A stretch of DNA of 64,000 bases, from NCBI GenBank assembly GCA_041398705.1, contig JAWKUI010000007.1:62001-126000 (forward strand). Reading direction: 5' to 3'. Both the position numbers and the translations under genes were made by a program. Positions 62,394 to 64,000 of the stretch are shown here, one piece after another (within the stretch, counting starts at the first letter, position 1; each line of letters opens with the position of its first letter). The notes beneath the pieces were generated by a model. It worked only from the letters and a program-made list of their open reading frames with translations, searched no databases and was not told where the DNA came from. The DNA is from NORP259 sp041398705 (GTDB taxonomy: Bacteria; Planctomycetota; UBA1135; GCA-002686595).

Positions 62394-63457
62394 CAGGCAG
62401 CCCTCACCGCCGAGCGCAATTCACCGGGATCGGTGACGACGCGTTCGGCTTCTTCCAGGTTGACACGGCCGGAGTTCACGAGGCCCGCGAGCCACTGCGA
62501 CATGGTCACCATGCCGAGGCGTCCGCCGGTCTGCAGGTGCGAGTAGATCTGGTGGGCTTTGCCGTCGCGGATCAGCGCGCGGATACCCGGGGTCGCCAGC
62601 AACACTTCCATCGCCAGGGCGCGGCCGCGGCCGGTGGCCAGGGGCAGCAGGGTCTGGCTGAAGACCGCCTGCAGCGAGAAGGAGAGCTGGGTGCGCACCT
62701 GATCCTGCTGGTGCGGCGGGAACACGTCGATGATACGGTTGATCGTCTGCACCGCGTCGGAGGTGTGCAGCGTACCGAAGGTCAAGTGACCGGTTTCCGA
62801 CAGGGTGAGCGCGGCCTCGATGGTCTCGTGGTCCCGCAATTCCCCCACCAGTACGATGTCCGGGTCCTGACGCAACACGCTGCGCAGGGCGGGCCCGAAG
62901 CCCTTGGTATCCCCGCCGATCTCCCGCTGGGTGACCACGCAGTTCTTGTGCATGTGGTTGAATTCCACCGGGTCTTCGATCGTGATGATGTGACCTTGGC
63001 GGGTCTCATTGATGAAGTCGATCATCGCCGCGAGGCTGGTCGACTTGCCCGAACCGGTGGCGCCGGTGACGAGCACCAGGCCCTGCTTCATGTTGCAGAC
63101 GCGCTGGCAGACCTCGAGGGGCATGCCGAGGCCCTCGAAGGTGGGGATCTTGGTTGGAATCGCCCGTAGAACGGCCGCCACCGAGCCCTGCTGGTAGAAC
63201 ACGTTCACACGGAAACGGCCCAGGCCGTCCATGGCGAACGAACAGTCGAGTTCGTGATCCCGGTCCAGGCGGGCGATCTGCTCGCTGTTCAGGATGCTGG
63301 ACCCCAGGCGACGGGTGTCGTCCGAGTCGAGCGGAGGGGTCTCCACGGGCAGAAGCACGCCGTCCACACGGATGCGGGGCGGGCTAGCTACGGAGATGTG
63401 CAGGTCGGAACCTCCCTGGCTGACCATCAGCGCCAGGAGCTCTTCCATCGTGATCAT
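62393..63457 (-). CDS. pilT: Type IV pilus retraction ATPase PilT
   Basis: 354 residues. Retraction motor giving twitching motility and DNA uptake. Walker A is GATGSGKSTSLAAM, followed by DPVEFNH, Walker B VLVGELRDHET, His box LTFGTLHT and the PilT-specific GIRALIRDGKAHQI (the AIRNLIRE-type motif). The N-terminal PAS-like half begins MEELLALMVSQGGSDLHISV. The ATG at 63457 is preferred for the family N-terminus; an ATG at 63490 would add 11 residues. First gene of pilT-pilB-pilC. Confidence 0.93.
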   Translation of the reverse strand: MITMEELLALMVSQGGSDLHISVASPPRIRVDGVLLPVETPPLDSDDTRRLGSSILNSEQIARLDRDHELDCSFAMDGLGRFRVNVFYQQGSVAAVLRAIPTKIPTFEGLGMPLEVCQRVCNMKQGLVLVTGATGSGKSTSLAAMIDFINETRQGHIITIEDPVEFNHMHKNCVVTQREIGGDTKGFGPALRSVLRQDPDIVLVGELRDHETIEAALTLSETGHLTFGTLHTSDAVQTINRIIDVFPPHQQDQVRTQLSFSLQAVFSQTLLPLATGRGRALAMEVLLATPGIRALIRDGKAHQIYSHLQTGGRLGMVTMSQWLAGLVNSGRVNLEEAERVVTDPGELRSAVRAA

Positions 63458-63622
63458 GTGGAAACCTCTGGAGGGGAACGTCCTCTGCATCGACCCCGAT
63501 CGACCCCGGACCTGAGCCCCTCCTGGCTCCCGCACGCGGACATGCCTCAGGGTGGGACGGCCCAAATGCAATTTCTTTCCAGGTGCCCCGTGGTGCCGGG
63601 TCCGCACCGGCTTCCCGAAACG

Positions 63623-63664
63623 GGACCGGGCCCGGCCCCCCATCCAGGGGACCGGGCCCGGTCC
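63623..63664 (-). terminator. Terminator downstream of the elongation factor gene
   Basis: A 13-bp perfect stem (ggaccgggcccgg / ccgggcccggtcc) whose loop contains a second small stem (cccc..gggg), 32 bases after the stop at 63696. Confidence 0.7.
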
Positions 63665-63695
63665 GGAATGCCAGGCGGTGGGCCTGGGGCGAAGC

Positions 63696-64000
63696 TCAGT
63701 GGGCGGCCGCCTCGGTGGTTTCCGCCAGCACCTTCTTCTGCTCGCCGGCGGGCATCGGGGCAAAACACTTGAACTCCATCGAGTACATGCCCTCGCCAGC
63801 CGTCTGGCTCTTCAGATCGCGGAAGTAGGTCTGCATGGTCGAGAGCGGCGCTTCGGCCCGGATCATGGTCGAGTGCCCGGACTCTTCGGCCTGCTGGTCG
63901 AGCACGTGCCCGCGCCGCTGGCTGGTGAGATCGCTGAAGATCGTGCCCGCGGTTTCGGTCGGCACGTGGATCTCGAGTTCGACGATCGGTTCGAGCAGCA
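63696..64000 (-). CDS. Elongation factor G, C-terminal fragment (cut by window edge)
   Basis: 101 residues of the 3' end are visible; the gene continues past 64000. The fragment is EF-G domain V: LLEPIVELEIHVPTETAGTI, FSDLTSQRRGHVLDQ, LSTMQTYFRDLKSQTAGEGM, YSMEFKCFAPMPAGEQ. The wording differs from the classical translocase (TQGRG.FSMEFDHY), so it could be a second EF-G type (EF-G2-like) rather than the main fusA; the missing G domain would decide. Confidence 0.8.
   Translation of the reverse strand, partial: LLEPIVELEIHVPTETAGTIFSDLTSQRRGHVLDQQAEESGHSTMIRAEAPLSTMQTYFRDLKSQTAGEGMYSMEFKCFAPMPAGEQKKVLAETTEAAAH

Overview
The window is GC-rich, gene-dense chromosomal DNA with no rRNA, tRNA, CRISPR array or recognisable prophage. 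It most resembles a planctomycete (Planctomycetota, of the kind known from Poly30-like marine genomes). The reasons are many long exported proteins sharing one C-terminal domain of about 150 residues, a beta-helix protein, lipoproteins of unknown function, a prepilin with a DxDGDG loop, and few Shine-Dalgarno sites. This placement is inference from protein style and recall of family membership; no 16S gene is present.

Layout. 0-13.8 kb: two complete peptide/oligopeptide ABC-transporter operons, back to back and divergent from about 7.6-7.8 kb. 14.3-31 kb: four exported proteins with the shared C-terminal domain, a DinB-like protein, an amino-acid permease, a lipoprotein, the membrane transhydrogenase pntAB, a methyltransferase-like membrane protein, a DoxX-like protein, a lipid-kinase-like protein and crcB. 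Between 16.2 and 25.9 kb lie four long near-perfect palindromes, three of one sequence family and one diverged relative, each at the 3' end of a gene. In two of them the end of the adjacent gene is repeated in inverted orientation on the far side. 31.4-44.4 kb: a phytase-like exported protein, a GNAT, ychF (frameshifted), ridA, coaD, comEC, a HEAT-type protein, a PaaZ/BoxD-type aldehyde dehydrogenase divergent from a dienoyl-CoA-reductase-like SDR, and murQ. 44.4-45.0 kb: a non-coding stretch with nine copies of a 14-bp repeat and an orphan intrinsic terminator. 45-58.2 kb: comM, cutA, proline dehydrogenase, a metallophosphoesterase with a decayed duplicate of its 3' end, a DHH phosphoesterase, an amidohydrolase, a 1041-residue Gly-rich lipoprotein, a small lipoprotein and tatD. 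58.3-63.5 kb: a type IV pilus/type II secretion set (prepilin, pilC, pilB, pilT). The right edge cuts an elongation factor G gene.

How the genes may work together: comEC, comM, pilB, pilC, pilT and the prepilin together suggest a competence/pilus DNA-uptake capacity, although no secretin or prepilin peptidase is visible here. The two peptide transporters, the exported protease and proline dehydrogenase fit growth on peptides. Two conserved genes (pntB, ychF) carry single-base frameshifts, which points to uncorrected base-level errors in the assembly at least as much as to real mutations.
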